From: Methanoculleus bourgensis MS2
GTDB lineage: Archaea; Halobacteriota; Methanomicrobia; Methanomicrobiales; Methanoculleaceae
Direction: 5' to 3'
DNA: 64,000 nt
NCBI RefSeq assembly: GCF_000304355.2
Contig: NC_018227.2
Coordinates: 186,001-250,000 of the forward strand
The notes under the pieces were generated by a model. The model was not told where the DNA came from, ran no database searches, and saw nothing but the letters and a program-made list of their open reading frames with translations. A program made the position numbers and the translations under genes. Of the stretch, positions 18,075-26,705 are shown piece by piece. Position 1 is the first letter of the stretch. Every line of letters begins with the position of its first letter.

Positions 18075-19382
18075 CTATGCCCGGGCGTAGCGGAGGATGA
18101 GGTCGGTCGCTGCCCTGATATCCCGCCCCTGTTTCTTCGCTTCAGCGAGGTAGGCAGAGTAGATCTCGTCGGTCACGAGCCGTATCTGCGGGCGGTACAT
18201 ATCGGCGTGCATCATCAGGTCAAAGCACCGCGCCTCGCTCTCGGTCAGGTCAAGCGGCCGGTACTCCCCGGTGTGGGGGACGAACGCCGGGTTCTTCTCG
18301 CGCGGGGTCCTGACCGCGAGGTCTGCAAGCGGCGTCCCCGGGATGGGCTCTGCGCTGCTCACGAAGACGTCATCGAGGCAGAGGCCGGCGATCAGGTCTT
18401 TTGTCGCCTCGTAGTCCCGCTCCGTCTCCCCCGGGTAGCCGACGATGAAACTCCCTGCAACGTTGAGGTTGTGCTCGCGGCACCGCTCCACCGCCTCCTC
18501 GACCTCTCGGACGGTGGCGCCCTTGCCCATCATCCGGAGCACCCGGTCGCTCCCCGACTCGATCCCGAAGAAGACCCACCCGATGGTATACTGCCGGATG
18601 GCGTCCAGGACCTCGTCGGTGATGCAGTCCACGCGGATGTCGGGGGAGGAGACGTTGCGCGGCCCCATCACCCCGGCCATCCCGCGGAGGAGGGCGATGA
18701 AGGCTTCCGGGTCCATCTCCCCGTCGTGAGAGCCGTAGAGCGACCCGGTGCCCCCTGAGACCGAGAGCCGTGTCGCCCCGCACGCCGCAAATGCCTTCAC
18801 CTCCTCGATGATGCTTGCAAGCGGCCGGCTCCGGACCCTCCTCCCGAAGAACCGGGGCACCTGACAGAAGGTGCACCCCCCGATGCACCCCCGGTGGGTC
18901 TCGATGTAGGCGCTCGCGCCCCTGATGCTCTGGCTCCCGATGTCCTCCGGGATCTGGGGGAGCGGCCGGTCGATCGAGGCCGGGGGGGCGGGCGGCGTCA
19001 CGACTACCCTGTCTCCGTCGAGGAAGGCGATCCCGGGGAGGGCATCTGAGACCCCCTCCTCGACGAGCCTGACCACCGTCTCCTCACCCTCACCGACCAC
19101 CACCGCATCGGGGGCGAGTTCGCCGAGCACGATCTCCGGCGCTGCCGAGACCGGTCCCCCCACGTAGACCGTCCCGCCACGCTCGCGGTGGGTCCTGATC
19201 AGGTCCTGGACAGCGGGGTCGAGGAGGTGCTGGGTCGAGAAGAGGCTCGCGAGCAGGAGCGAACCGGCCGGGGCGGCAGGCGTCCGGGTGAGCGTCACCC
19301 GATGGCCTGCGTCGCGGAGGACGCCGCCGATCAGCATAGCGCCGTAGGTGTAGATGCCGGGGGAGAAGATCGTGATATCCAT
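18075..19382 (-). CDS. B12-binding/radical SAM protein (MJ1487-like)
   Basis: About 435 residues from the ATG at 19382 (MDITIFSPGIYTYGAMLIGG); a longer frame to 19478 would add 32 residues, and its opening overlaps the next gene, so I prefer the internal ATG. The N-terminal 140 residues form a cobalamin-binding-type Rossmann region. The radical SAM cluster is ETHRGCIGGCTFCQVP near 150-165 (CX3CX2C). Downstream blocks SVSGGTGSLYGSHDGEMDPE, FFGIESGSDRVLRMMGKG and GSFIVGYPGETERDYEAT are the standard barrel strands. It fits the MJ_1487 family (TIGR04013) as I recall it. The substrate is unknown. Its start region overlaps the 3' end of the DUF2225-like gene only if the longer start is used; both genes run in the same direction. 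Confidence 0.85.
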   Translation of the reverse strand: MDITIFSPGIYTYGAMLIGGVLRDAGHRVTLTRTPAAPAGSLLLASLFSTQHLLDPAVQDLIRTHRERGGTVYVGGPVSAAPEIVLGELAPDAVVVGEGEETVVRLVEEGVSDALPGIAFLDGDRVVVTPPAPPASIDRPLPQIPEDIGSQSIRGASAYIETHRGCIGGCTFCQVPRFFGRRVRSRPLASIIEEVKAFAACGATRLSVSGGTGSLYGSHDGEMDPEAFIALLRGMAGVMGPRNVSSPDIRVDCITDEVLDAIRQYTIGWVFFGIESGSDRVLRMMGKGATVREVEEAVERCREHNLNVAGSFIVGYPGETERDYEATKDLIAGLCLDDVFVSSAEPIPGTPLADLAVRTPREKNPAFVPHTGEYRPLDLTESEARCFDLMMHADMYRPQIRLVTDEIYSAYLAEAKKQGRDIRAATDLILRYARA

Positions 19383-19437
19383 GATACAGTATCGGCGGAA
19401 CAGTATACAAAATGTGGGGCTTTGCCACGGCCACGGG

Positions 19438-20115
19438 TCATTGCGGCACTGGCTGCCCGGACCGCCGGACCTCCGCAACGGTGTGGACGCCCCGGTCTGA
19501 TGCGGTGATCAGCCTGACCTGGAACCGCATGATCCCGGCGATGAGGGGCGCGGGGTTCTGCTCCAGCACCTCCTTTGCCACGGCGCGGGCCTCCCGGAGC
19601 CTCCCGGCCCTGCGGAGCAGATCCACAAGAAGCGCCTCGTCCGCCCCTGCCTGAGAGGCTAGGCGCTCACCCTGCTCCCACGCCCGTCGCAGGAGGTCGG
19701 CGGCACGTTTCCGGCAGATCCGGGCCGGCACGTCATTCCCCTCGTCGTCGCAGACCCAGGCAGCGTGAAGGGAGGCCCATGCCGCCTGGGCCGGCGCACC
19801 GAGGTCCTCCTGGATGAGCGACCAGCAGAGGAAGGTGTTTGCCACTCCGGGATACCTCCGGGCGTCGAGCTGTTCCCGGTAGCGCGGGAGTTTCACCACG
19901 TCGGCCGCTCCCTCAGGCGCTTTGCCCGGGTCGGGTGCGCAGTAGCCGCAGGAGGGGCACCGTTTGACCCATGCATAGATGGTGGACCGCAGGGGTTCGG
20001 CGGGGCGGGTGTCGAGGTCTCGCGAACCGATGGAGGCGACTGCTTCAGGGATGGTGAACCGGCAGGCCTCGCCGCAGATCGCACAGGTGGTATTGAGGTA
20101 ACGGAGACGGGTCAT
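19438..20115 (-). CDS. DUF2225-like zinc-ribbon/TPR-like cytoplasmic protein
   Basis: About 225 residues from the ATG at 20115 (MTRLRYLNTTCAICGEACRF). Two CX2C pairs, CAICGEAC near 11 and RCPSCGYCAPDP near 55, look like a zinc ribbon as in DUF2225 proteins. The remainder is alpha-helical with TPR-like character (DLLRRAGRLREARAVAKEVL near the end). The function of DUF2225 is unknown to me. A longer frame reaches 20259, but the sequence ahead of 20133 includes the AT-rich promoter (AATATATATT at 20141-20150), which argues for a short-leader or leaderless start at 20133 or 20115. Confidence 0.75.
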   Translation of the reverse strand: MTRLRYLNTTCAICGEACRFTIPEAVASIGSRDLDTRPAEPLRSTIYAWVKRCPSCGYCAPDPGKAPEGAADVVKLPRYREQLDARRYPGVANTFLCWSLIQEDLGAPAQAAWASLHAAWVCDDEGNDVPARICRKRAADLLRRAWEQGERLASQAGADEALLVDLLRRAGRLREARAVAKEVLEQNPAPLIAGIMRFQVRLITASDRGVHTVAEVRRSGQPVPQ

Positions 20116-20140
20116 TGATGACCCAAATAGCATAATATTC

Positions 20141-20150
20141 AATATATATT
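20141..20150 (-). promoter_or_regulatory. TATA box for the DUF2225-like gene
   Basis: AATATATATT, read on the minus strand, about 26-35 bases upstream of the ATG at 20115, gives a transcript with essentially no leader. Confidence 0.5.
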
Positions 20151-20377
20151 TTATCTCTGATGGAAGTTGGCGAAAGGCTACCCGGGCCAGCCTCCCTGGT
20201 AAGGGCGCTCCAATCTGGTTGTGTCCCTGCTCATCGGACGATTCAGCGGTGAATTTCACCTGATTCCTCCGGTTCCCCAGGTCGGGAAACCCTTAAGTAT
20301 CCTCGCCCCTCTATCCCGCCTGCTCCGGAGGGGGCGATCCTCCTTCACAGGGCGGAATGAATCTGAGGTGGATACGA

Positions 20378-21034
20378 TTGGCTGAGAGACAGGCAGGGCC
20401 GGCGCTGGAGACCCGGCCAAGACCGGAAGAGACAGTATCCCTGATGCGCATAAGCGACATCAGGGACACCAGGATACGGAACCCTGAGGGTGAGGACCTC
20501 GGTGACCTCACCGATATCGCGATTGACCGGGAGAGCGGCCGGATCATCTATGCTGTCCTCTCCTACGGCGGGATCCTCGGGTTTGGAGAGAAGCACTTCG
20601 CCATTCCCTGGGAGGCGGTCCGCACTCACCCCGGGGAGAGGGTCTTTGTCGTGGATGTGGATAAGCGGACGCTTGAGAGCGCTCCGGGTTTTGCCAGGGA
20701 CGCGATGCCGCGGGAGGGGGACTGGAGCCTGGTCCGGACACTCCCGCCTGAACCGGCCGTCCAGACGATCGCGGGCGGCTGGGGAGGAGAGCCGACGGGG
20801 CAGTGGGCTAGCGAGGAGGTCAGGGCAGGGCCGCTGTCTCCCGCCCGCCTCTCCGCTGCCGATCTGCAGGTCTCCCTCAGGGGGCTGGAATACCCTGCGG
20901 GGAAAGGTGACCTGATCAGCCATGCACGGGAGCATAACGCCGCCGCCGACGTGATTGCAGTGCTCGAACGGTTCAGCGATCGGACCTACCGGTCCGCCGC
21001 CGACGTGGGCGAAGAGTTCGGCAACGTCAGGTGA
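20378..21034 (+). CDS. PRC-barrel plus DUF2795 protein, paralogue 1
   Basis: About 218 residues. I choose the TTG at 20378 (TTG GCT GAG), because GAGGTGG lies six bases before it and the resulting N-terminus (xAERQAG) aligns with the paralogue's MAETVL; an ATG at 20357 in the same frame is the alternative. Residues about 25-105 form a PRC-barrel (RISDIRDTRIRNPEGEDLGD; FAIPWEAVRTHPGERVFVVD). The C-terminal 60 residues are a DUF2795 domain (LSAADLQVSLRGLEYPAGKG ... FSDRTYRSAADVGEEFG), a small helical module of unknown function found in many actinobacterial and archaeal proteins. A variable Pro/Gly-rich linker joins the two. The next paralogue begins 418 bases downstream. Confidence 0.85.
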   Translation: MAERQAGPALETRPRPEETVSLMRISDIRDTRIRNPEGEDLGDLTDIAIDRESGRIIYAVLSYGGILGFGEKHFAIPWEAVRTHPGERVFVVDVDKRTLESAPGFARDAMPREGDWSLVRTLPPEPAVQTIAGGWGGEPTGQWASEEVRAGPLSPARLSAADLQVSLRGLEYPAGKGDLISHAREHNAAADVIAVLERFSDRTYRSAADVGEEFGNVR

Positions 21035-21219
21035 TAGGCAGGGCCCGCGATGCGGGCGGTTGCAGGGTAACGCCCATCCCGCCCTCCCCCACTACTTCGC
21101 TCATTTTGGCGCCCGGCAGCGATGTGGCTCGTGCGACGCTGCAACGAGGAGTCGGTAGCACCCGGACCCAGACTTCACATGCTTCCGTGTGGGTTTTCAG
21201 CACAGGGGGGTGATCGAGC

Positions 21220-21303
21220 CTCACGCGAAAGACGCGAAGCCTTGACGGGAAGTCGATGGTTTGACCTCCGGTTGGCTTCCTCAGAAATGTTAGCGAAATA
21301 CTG
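21220..21303. repeat. 84-bp dispersed repeat, copy B
   Basis: Starts CTCACGCGAAAGACGCGAAG, ends GTTAGCGAAATACTG, and matches 9654-9737 at 78 of 84 positions. It lies in the 418-base gap (21035-21452) between the two PRC-barrel/DUF2795 genes, which otherwise contains no gene I can support. Confidence 0.8.
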
Positions 21304-21452
21304 CCCCCGGACGCTCTTTCTGCGGCGAAGATGCCCGCACGGACAGCCGGATACCTGAACCAGGAAATGTTAAATAGTCTCGATGCGCATCGCCCGCTCT
21401 GCGTGGAGGTGACACTCACCTTCGAAAGTATACCAGGTGATAGGTGGTTGTA

Positions 21453-22268
21453 ATGGCTGAAACAGTTCTGGAACAGCAGGTACGGAGGGCGGGCGGGCAG
21501 GAGTTCATGTCGTCCGACGAGATCGTGGGGAAGCGGGTGAAGAACCCGGAAGGTTACGACCTTGGTGAGATCTCAAGCCTGCGGGTCGGCCTGCCCACGG
21601 GAAGAGTGGCGTACGCGGTGCTCAGGACCGGGGGCATGTTCGGTCTCGGGGCAAAGCTCTTCGCGATCCCTATCGAAGCGATGGTCTACCGACCAGGTGA
21701 CGATGTTTTTGTAGTAAATATAAGCAAGTATAAAATCGACAACGAGCCCGGCTTCACGGAAGGAGAGTGGCCCCGGGAGGCAAACTGGAACCTGATCGAG
21801 TCGACCCGACCCATGGGTCCCCCGAGCCAGGAAGAGGCGCGGGCTGTGACCCGGACGGAGCCCCCACCCCGTGAGGTCGTCACGACGGAGCGGGTGGAGG
21901 TGCGGGAGAAGCCTGCCCCCGAGGAGATGCCGATAAAAGCGGAAGAAGTGGAGAGCAGGGCCAAGGAGACGCGGCCGGTAACGGAGGCACACGCTCCGAC
22001 GCTTGAGTCCATGATGAGGGCCGAAGAGGAGGGAGTGGAGGCCGAACGTCCTGTTGCAGCCCCGGAACCGTCCCCCACCCGCCTCTCCGTGGCTGACCTG
22101 CAAGACTCCCTCAAGGGGCTGGAATACCCGGCAGGGAAAGGTGACCTGATCAACCACGCGCGGGAGCAGAACGCCTCTGAGGATGTGATCGCCGCGCTTG
22201 AGCAGTTCAGCGACCGGACCTACCAGTCTGCCGCCGACGTAAGCGAAGAGTTTGGCAAAGTCAGATAA
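21453..22268 (+). CDS. PRC-barrel plus DUF2795 protein, paralogue 2
   Basis: About 271 residues from the ATG at 21453 (MAETVLEQQV), with ATAGGTGG seven bases upstream. The PRC-barrel occupies about 20-100 (VGKRVKNPEGYDLGEISSLR; LFAIPIEAMVYRPGDDVFVV). A 90-residue acidic, Glu/Pro-rich linker follows (about 115-205). The C-terminal DUF2795 domain is nearly identical to that of paralogue 1 (DLQDSLKGLEYPAGKGDLIN). The linker is the main difference: about 55 residues longer than in paralogue 1. Duplication is clear; function is not known. No membrane segment or signal peptide is visible, so it is cytoplasmic or associated with a partner through the barrel. Confidence 0.87.
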   Translation: MAETVLEQQVRRAGGQEFMSSDEIVGKRVKNPEGYDLGEISSLRVGLPTGRVAYAVLRTGGMFGLGAKLFAIPIEAMVYRPGDDVFVVNISKYKIDNEPGFTEGEWPREANWNLIESTRPMGPPSQEEARAVTRTEPPPREVVTTERVEVREKPAPEEMPIKAEEVESRAKETRPVTEAHAPTLESMMRAEEEGVEAERPVAAPEPSPTRLSVADLQDSLKGLEYPAGKGDLINHAREQNASEDVIAALEQFSDRTYQSAADVSEEFGKVR

Positions 22269-22305
22269 CCCTATTTTTGCCGGTGGTTCGATCCCACCCG
22301 ACCCC

Positions 22306-23388
22306 TCACGGGAAGAGCCTGGTCTGAACGGTATCCCGCCCGCCGAACGTGACACATCTCCCGGCGGCTTTTCCCCTGAGCCCGGCCCGCTTGAGATCAT
22401 TGGGCCCGGTAAACGGCCGCTCTCTGCGCATCGCGAGGATCCGGTCCGCACCCTTTGGCCCGATGCCGGGGACCCGGAGGAGGTCGCGGCGCGGTGCGAG
22501 ATTGACGTTCACCGGCCCTGAGGAGGCTGCAAGGACTTCTTTTGGGTCCCGGTTCCCGAAGAATCCCTCCTCATCGAGCGCCGCCCGGAGTTCATCGGCG
22601 CTGACCCCGTAGTCCCTGAGCAGGTGGTCGGCCTGGTACCACCGCCGTGCCCGCCAGCCCGGGGTGTCGGGGTGTGATGCCAGGGGGGTTCCGGGCAGAG
22701 CACGGAACGCCGAGAAGTGGATCCGGGCTGGGTGGGTCCGCCGGTACTGGTCGGCGACACAGGCGAGGATCTCTCTGTCCGTCTCATCCGCCACCCCGAC
22801 CACGACCTGCGTGGTGTGGCTGCCGGGCTTCTCCTCCGCAACCCAGGCCTGACGCTTCAGGATGTCCTGTCGGTAGTCCTTCACCCCGGCGATACTCCCG
22901 AGGCGGTCGGGGGATGTCGTCTCCAGGTTGATGCTGATCCGGTTCGCAACCCGGGCGGCGTCATGGATATCAGCCCGGGCTGCGCCCGGGAGGACCTTCA
23001 GGTGGAGGTAGCCGTCGTAGCCCCGCTGCCGCAGGATCTCCCCGGTCTCCACGATGTCATGCATAACCTCATCGACGTCCTGCGGTATCCCGGAGCTCAG
23101 GAAGAGTCCGCCGACGAGCCCTTCCCGCCAGAGGCCGAGGAAGGTCGCGGCGAGTTCTTCGGGAGAGAAACTCAGTCGCTCCCGTTGCAGGCGGATGGCG
23201 CAGTAGGCGCAGTCGTAGGAACAGGTCCCGTGGAGGAGCACTTTTAGGATCCGCCCGCACCCGCCGGCCCGGCGGTTGTAGGTGATGCAGGGTGCGGCCG
23301 AGAGGAACCTGATGCACTCCCCCGGGCTGCAGATATCAAACCTCCCGGCGGCGGTGAGGTGAGTGAGTTTCCGCTCCTGCATCGACAT
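22306..23388 (-). CDS. Putative DNA modification/repair radical SAM protein (TIGR03916-like)
   Basis: A 360-residue protein. The radical SAM cluster motif is LLHGTCSYDCAYCAIRLQRE near 52-70 (CX3CX2C), with an additional Cys-rich stretch before it (CSPGECIRFLSAAPCITYNR...GGCGR). The C-terminus has helix-hairpin-helix motifs (RDLLRVPGIGPKGADRILAM near 310-330 and FTGPNDLKRAGL). This order matches the TIGR03916 'rSAM linked to UDG' family, usually beside a uracil-DNA-glycosylase-like TIGR03915 gene; no such neighbour is visible here. HhH plus radical SAM suggests action on DNA or RNA bases. Two ATGs (23388 and 23382) are possible starts. It is divergent from ablB, sharing a 200-base control region that contains an inverted-repeat site. 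Confidence 0.87.
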   Translation of the reverse strand: MSMQERKLTHLTAAGRFDICSPGECIRFLSAAPCITYNRRAGGCGRILKVLLHGTCSYDCAYCAIRLQRERLSFSPEELAATFLGLWREGLVGGLFLSSGIPQDVDEVMHDIVETGEILRQRGYDGYLHLKVLPGAARADIHDAARVANRISINLETTSPDRLGSIAGVKDYRQDILKRQAWVAEEKPGSHTTQVVVGVADETDREILACVADQYRRTHPARIHFSAFRALPGTPLASHPDTPGWRARRWYQADHLLRDYGVSADELRAALDEEGFFGNRDPKEVLAASSGPVNVNLAPRRDLLRVPGIGPKGADRILAMRRERPFTGPNDLKRAGLRGKAAGRCVTFGGRDTVQTRLFP

Positions 23389-23451
23389 GCAGGAAGCATC
23401 GGCTCATGGGATGAAGAGCCTGCCGCGTGCGGGGTGAAAGTGTTTTTCTCT

Positions 23452-23506
23452 ATATTGTGTCCGGGGGCGCAATATCCGGGTCAATTATATATTGTGGGCA
23501 ATATAT
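23452..23506. promoter_or_regulatory. Paired ATATTG...CAATAT inverted repeats in the rSAM/ablB divergent promoter
   Basis: A perfect 20-base inverted repeat, ATATATTG-TGGG-CAATATAT, lies at 23487-23506. A second, wider pair of the same half-sites, ATATTG at 23452-23457 and CAATAT at 23470-23475, lies just before it. The right half of the tight site doubles as a TATA-like element for ablB. The arrangement looks like a double operator for a dimeric regulator that blocks TBP binding. Confidence 0.6.
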
Positions 23507-23586
23507 ATGATCCCGGGAACAGCATGTTCGGTTCTCTACAAGACCAGAAAAATCATATACCACGTACCGGTGCCCAGGCCGCCTCA

Positions 23587-24528
23587 ATGCGGCGTGCGGC
23601 AAAGAAAACGCTTCCTCCTCCCGGACGGTTGCCCGGCCGGGGATCGCGTCGCCCGCGCAAAGGCGCCCATGCCGACACCGTTGCGAAGCTTGGGCGAAGC
23701 CTGATCCACCACGGCCCCTATAACGACCGTATCTTCCTCTATCAATTGGACCAGGCAGACCTTCCCGGGATCACCGACCGGCTTCTCGCGCTCGCAAAAG
23801 ACCGCGGCTACTCCCGGATATTCGCGAGGGTTCCGGCCCCAGCCCGCGATCACTTCGTAGCGTGCGGCTACACGCCCGGAGCGCGCCTCCCCGGGTTATT
23901 CCGCGGGAAGGTGGACGGCTACTACATGGCAAAATACCTCGACGCGCCTGCGGGTGATGCGGGCGAGATCGATGACGTCCTCTCGGTTGCGCAAGAGAAA
24001 GCCCGCCAGGGTGCGGCAAGCCCGGTGATCGAGCCCGGTTTCACCGCTGTCCCTGCCACATCCGAGGATGCTCAGGCGCTTGCATCGATCTACCAGGAAG
24101 TTTTTGAGACCTACCCGGTCCCCATCCACGACCCGGACTACCTTGCAGAGAAGATGCAGGGCAGCCTGCGGTGTTTCTGCATCCGTGAACCGGGCGGCCG
24201 TATCGCCTCGGTTGCCTCGGCGGAAGTGGATGCCGGCGGCAAATTCGCGGAGATGACCGGTTTTGCGACATTGCCAGATTACCGGGGGCACGGGTTTGGG
24301 GGGTATCTCCTGCGGCGGATGGAGGGGGAGATGCGCTCGCTTGGCGTACGGACAGCGTTTGCCATCGCCCGGGCCCGTTCATATCCGGCCAACATCACCT
24401 TCGCCCGGGCCGGCTACACCTACGCAGGAACGCTTGCCGACAGCGTCAACATCTGCGGATCTCTTGAGGACATGAACGTCTGGTACAGGCCGCTTGCCGG
24501 TTGTGGAGCAGCCTCCTCACAGGGCTGA
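23587..24528 (+). CDS. ablB: Putative beta-lysine N6-acetyltransferase AblB
   Basis: About 313 residues from the ATG at 23587; an open frame continues upstream to 23359 through the promoter, but family similarity only begins at TVAKLGRSLIHHGPYNDRIF. The C-terminal half (about 165-300) is a GNAT acetyltransferase: acetyl-CoA motif A in FATLPDYRGHGFGGYLLRRM near 245-265, ending in AYARAGYTYAG-like sequence. The N-terminal half is the AblB-specific region. AblB acetylates beta-lysine, made from lysine by the aminomutase AblA, to the compatible solute N-epsilon-acetyl-beta-lysine. The aminomutase gene is normally adjacent but is absent here; both neighbours are unrelated. The Pro/Arg-rich stretch after the start suggests translation may begin slightly later. 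Confidence 0.85.
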   Translation: MRRAAKKTLPPPGRLPGRGSRRPRKGAHADTVAKLGRSLIHHGPYNDRIFLYQLDQADLPGITDRLLALAKDRGYSRIFARVPAPARDHFVACGYTPGARLPGLFRGKVDGYYMAKYLDAPAGDAGEIDDVLSVAQEKARQGAASPVIEPGFTAVPATSEDAQALASIYQEVFETYPVPIHDPDYLAEKMQGSLRCFCIREPGGRIASVASAEVDAGGKFAEMTGFATLPDYRGHGFGGYLLRRMEGEMRSLGVRTAFAIARARSYPANITFARAGYTYAGTLADSVNICGSLEDMNVWYRPLAGCGAASSQG

Positions 24529-24709
24529 TACGGGGCAGGCGGAGTCCGTAAAATAATGTTTTGGGAAAATTATACCCTGTTTTGATGCATATCCTTCTCC
24601 AGGGATTTTTGCGGGGCAGAGGTGGCACCGGGGCCAGGACCCGGCAGCCTCCCCCCCCGGGGAAAAGGATATGGTGTGTGCCGGACTCTGTCAACCAAAG
24701 GGGAAGAAG

Positions 24710-25921
24710 ATGGTGAATCGGCCCGATTATGATGTTGTCGTTGTCGGGGGCGGGCCTGCCGGGAGCACCGCCGCCTACCTGCTCGGGGAATTCGGGCACC
24801 GGGTGGCCCTCCTCGAGAAGCAGACGTACCCCCGGGATAAGGCCTGCGGGGGCTGCCTCAGTCAGAAATCGGCCAGGTTCCTCGACCGGGTCTTCTCTGC
24901 GCCGGTTCCGGCCCTCAGGCAGGAGGGGTTGATCGACTTCACCGGGACGGCATACGCGCTCTACATCGGGAGCAACCATGCCCTCGCCGGAGACCTCGCG
25001 GAGCCGTTCTACTTCACCCGGCGGGATCGCTACGACGCGTATCTTGCGCGGAGGGCAGCGGAGGCCGGGGCCGAGGTTCACGAAGGCGTGGAGGTGACCG
25101 CTGTCGACCACGCCGGCCGCACCGTCACAACGTCGGAGGGGGACTGCTACTCCGCCCCGGTCTTCATCGGGGCAGACGGGATCCATAGCCGGGTCAGGCG
25201 CTCCTTCCCGGAGAGCGTCGTCGACCGTGAGCGGTGGCAGAAAAACCTTGGGCTGGCACTGGAACTGGTGATCCCCCGTGAGGAGCTGCGGGCGCCGACC
25301 TGCGGGGGCGGGCCGATCCGCATGGAGGGCGACCTTGCGACACCGCATCTCTTCTTTGCCGCCTGCAGGTGGGGCTACGGGTGGGTCTTCCCGAACAGGG
25401 ACGCGATCGTCGTCGGTATCGGGGGACTGTACAGAAAGAACGGAAAGAGCCTCCGCGACCGCTTTGGGGAGTTCCTGGATTCCATCGGCCTCTCCGCGTT
25501 TGCGGACCAAAGACCGATGGGCTTCCCGTTGCCGTTTGGCAACTACATCCCCTCCCCGGTTCATGAAGGGGCGCTTCTCGTCGGCGACGCCGGTGGGTTT
25601 GCAAGCCCGATCCTCGGCGAAGGTATCTTCTATGCCCACCGGACCGCGGAACTCGCCGCCCACGCCATCCACCGCCATCTCACTACCGAGGCGCCGCTCG
25701 CTGAGACCTACACCGCCCTCCTCCGGCGCCGCCTCATCCCTGAACTGCGGGCGGAGACGGCACTGCGGGACTTCCTCTACGGTTGCCTTGATGCCAGGAT
25801 GCGCATACCCCTCGAGGTCTTCATGAAGACGACGAGCGCCCGGGTCATCGATGCGGTGCAGGGGTTCCGGTCATTTTTGGGGTTCCAACAGGACGACGAA
25901 CTCCATACTGCAGTCTGGTGA
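24710..25921 (+). CDS. Geranylgeranyl reductase family FAD protein
   Basis: About 403 residues from the ATG at 24710, preceded by AAAGGGG; a second ATG at 24671 follows AGGAT and would add 13 residues. The N-terminus has the FAD dinucleotide fold YDVVVVGGGPAGSTAAYLLG (GxGxxG), then the family signature PRDKACGGCLSQK near 42-55. A second FAD motif, LLVGDAGGFASPILGEGIFY, is near 285-305. The family includes archaeal digeranylgeranylglycerophospholipid reductase, which saturates the isoprenoid chains of membrane lipids, and bacterial and plant chlorophyll-pathway enzymes. Membrane-lipid saturation is likely but paralogues of other specificity are common in methanogens. It is monocistronic: the downstream gap (25922-26705) contains only repeats and a hairpin. 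Confidence 0.88.
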   Translation: MVNRPDYDVVVVGGGPAGSTAAYLLGEFGHRVALLEKQTYPRDKACGGCLSQKSARFLDRVFSAPVPALRQEGLIDFTGTAYALYIGSNHALAGDLAEPFYFTRRDRYDAYLARRAAEAGAEVHEGVEVTAVDHAGRTVTTSEGDCYSAPVFIGADGIHSRVRRSFPESVVDRERWQKNLGLALELVIPREELRAPTCGGGPIRMEGDLATPHLFFAACRWGYGWVFPNRDAIVVGIGGLYRKNGKSLRDRFGEFLDSIGLSAFADQRPMGFPLPFGNYIPSPVHEGALLVGDAGGFASPILGEGIFYAHRTAELAAHAIHRHLTTEAPLAETYTALLRRRLIPELRAETALRDFLYGCLDARMRIPLEVFMKTTSARVIDAVQGFRSFLGFQQDDELHTAVW

Positions 25922-26042
25922 GGGGGGCGTCTCCCTTCAGGTGCAACACTGGCCGGGCTCATCCCGGAAAAGTGCTTGTGACCTATCTGAATGGGTCCCC
26001 GCCCTGTAGGGCGGCAGGCTGGAGAATAGAGGTGGTCTCCGG

Positions 26043-26096
26043 GGTATCCGGCAGCGCGCCGGCCCTGGTGCTAGGGGGCGCTGCCTGCCGGATACC
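26043..26096. repeat. Long perfect-armed hairpin downstream of the geranylgeranyl reductase
   Basis: Arms GGTATCCGGCAG (26043-26054) and CTGCCGGATACC (26085-26096) are exact reverse complements, with further GC pairing inside. It lies about 120 bases after the stop codon. No T-run follows, so a simple terminator is doubtful. The rest of the 784-base gap 25922-26705 has fragments of the CTTCGCG family (26461-26495, 26624-26640) and a CCACCACGGTCCACTGT word at 26538 shared with 45483, but no gene. Confidence 0.6.
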
Positions 26097-26705
26097 TGAT
26101 CCGGGGCATGTGTTGATGTTCCCTGTTATCCGGAGGTCTGTTTCATCAGGGGGTATCTGTTGCAGTATCCGTGACCTGTTGATCCCGGTGGTCTGTCTAC
26201 CGATTCGTGGGTGCTGATCTCGTCCGTCTTCCCGCAATGGTTTCTTTGGAGGTGGGCACTGCAGAGCTCGTTTCCGGCCTGAACGTGGAGAGCCGGCCAA
26301 TGGAAGGATACCCTGGATGCGAATCAGCAGCTCTGCAGGTGCGGGGGACCTTTGCGAGGAGATACATCTCTCTCGCCATGATACCAGTCTTCCTTCACCA
26401 GCATAAATATGTTGCAACTCAATTGAGGTGCAGTAACTTCCGGCGTGATCAGGGTACATGAATGCAGGGTCTCCCGCGTGCTTTTGCGTGAGGTTGTAGT
26501 GCCCCGTCTTCACATGTGGCAATTGGGGGTGATGCCCACCACGGTCCACTGTCCGGGGAGCAGGCTGTTTTCATGCGTGCAGCCCGGAGAGCGTAGCCTG
26601 ATGGTTGTTTCATGTGCACCATCGCCTCACGCGAGCGGTTGGTGATCCGCACCAGAACCCACAAAATAAGGTGAAATGCTCCACTAGAACCCAAAGGTTG
26701 GTCGT

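Noticed and set aside
23359-23586. Longer N-terminus for AblB
   Set aside because: The extra 76 residues cover the inverted-repeat operator and TATA-like sequences, so this DNA is regulatory.
26043-26096. Rho-independent-style terminator
   Set aside because: It is 120 bases past the stop codon and has no T-run; archaeal terminators are T-rich, so it is listed as an unexplained hairpin.
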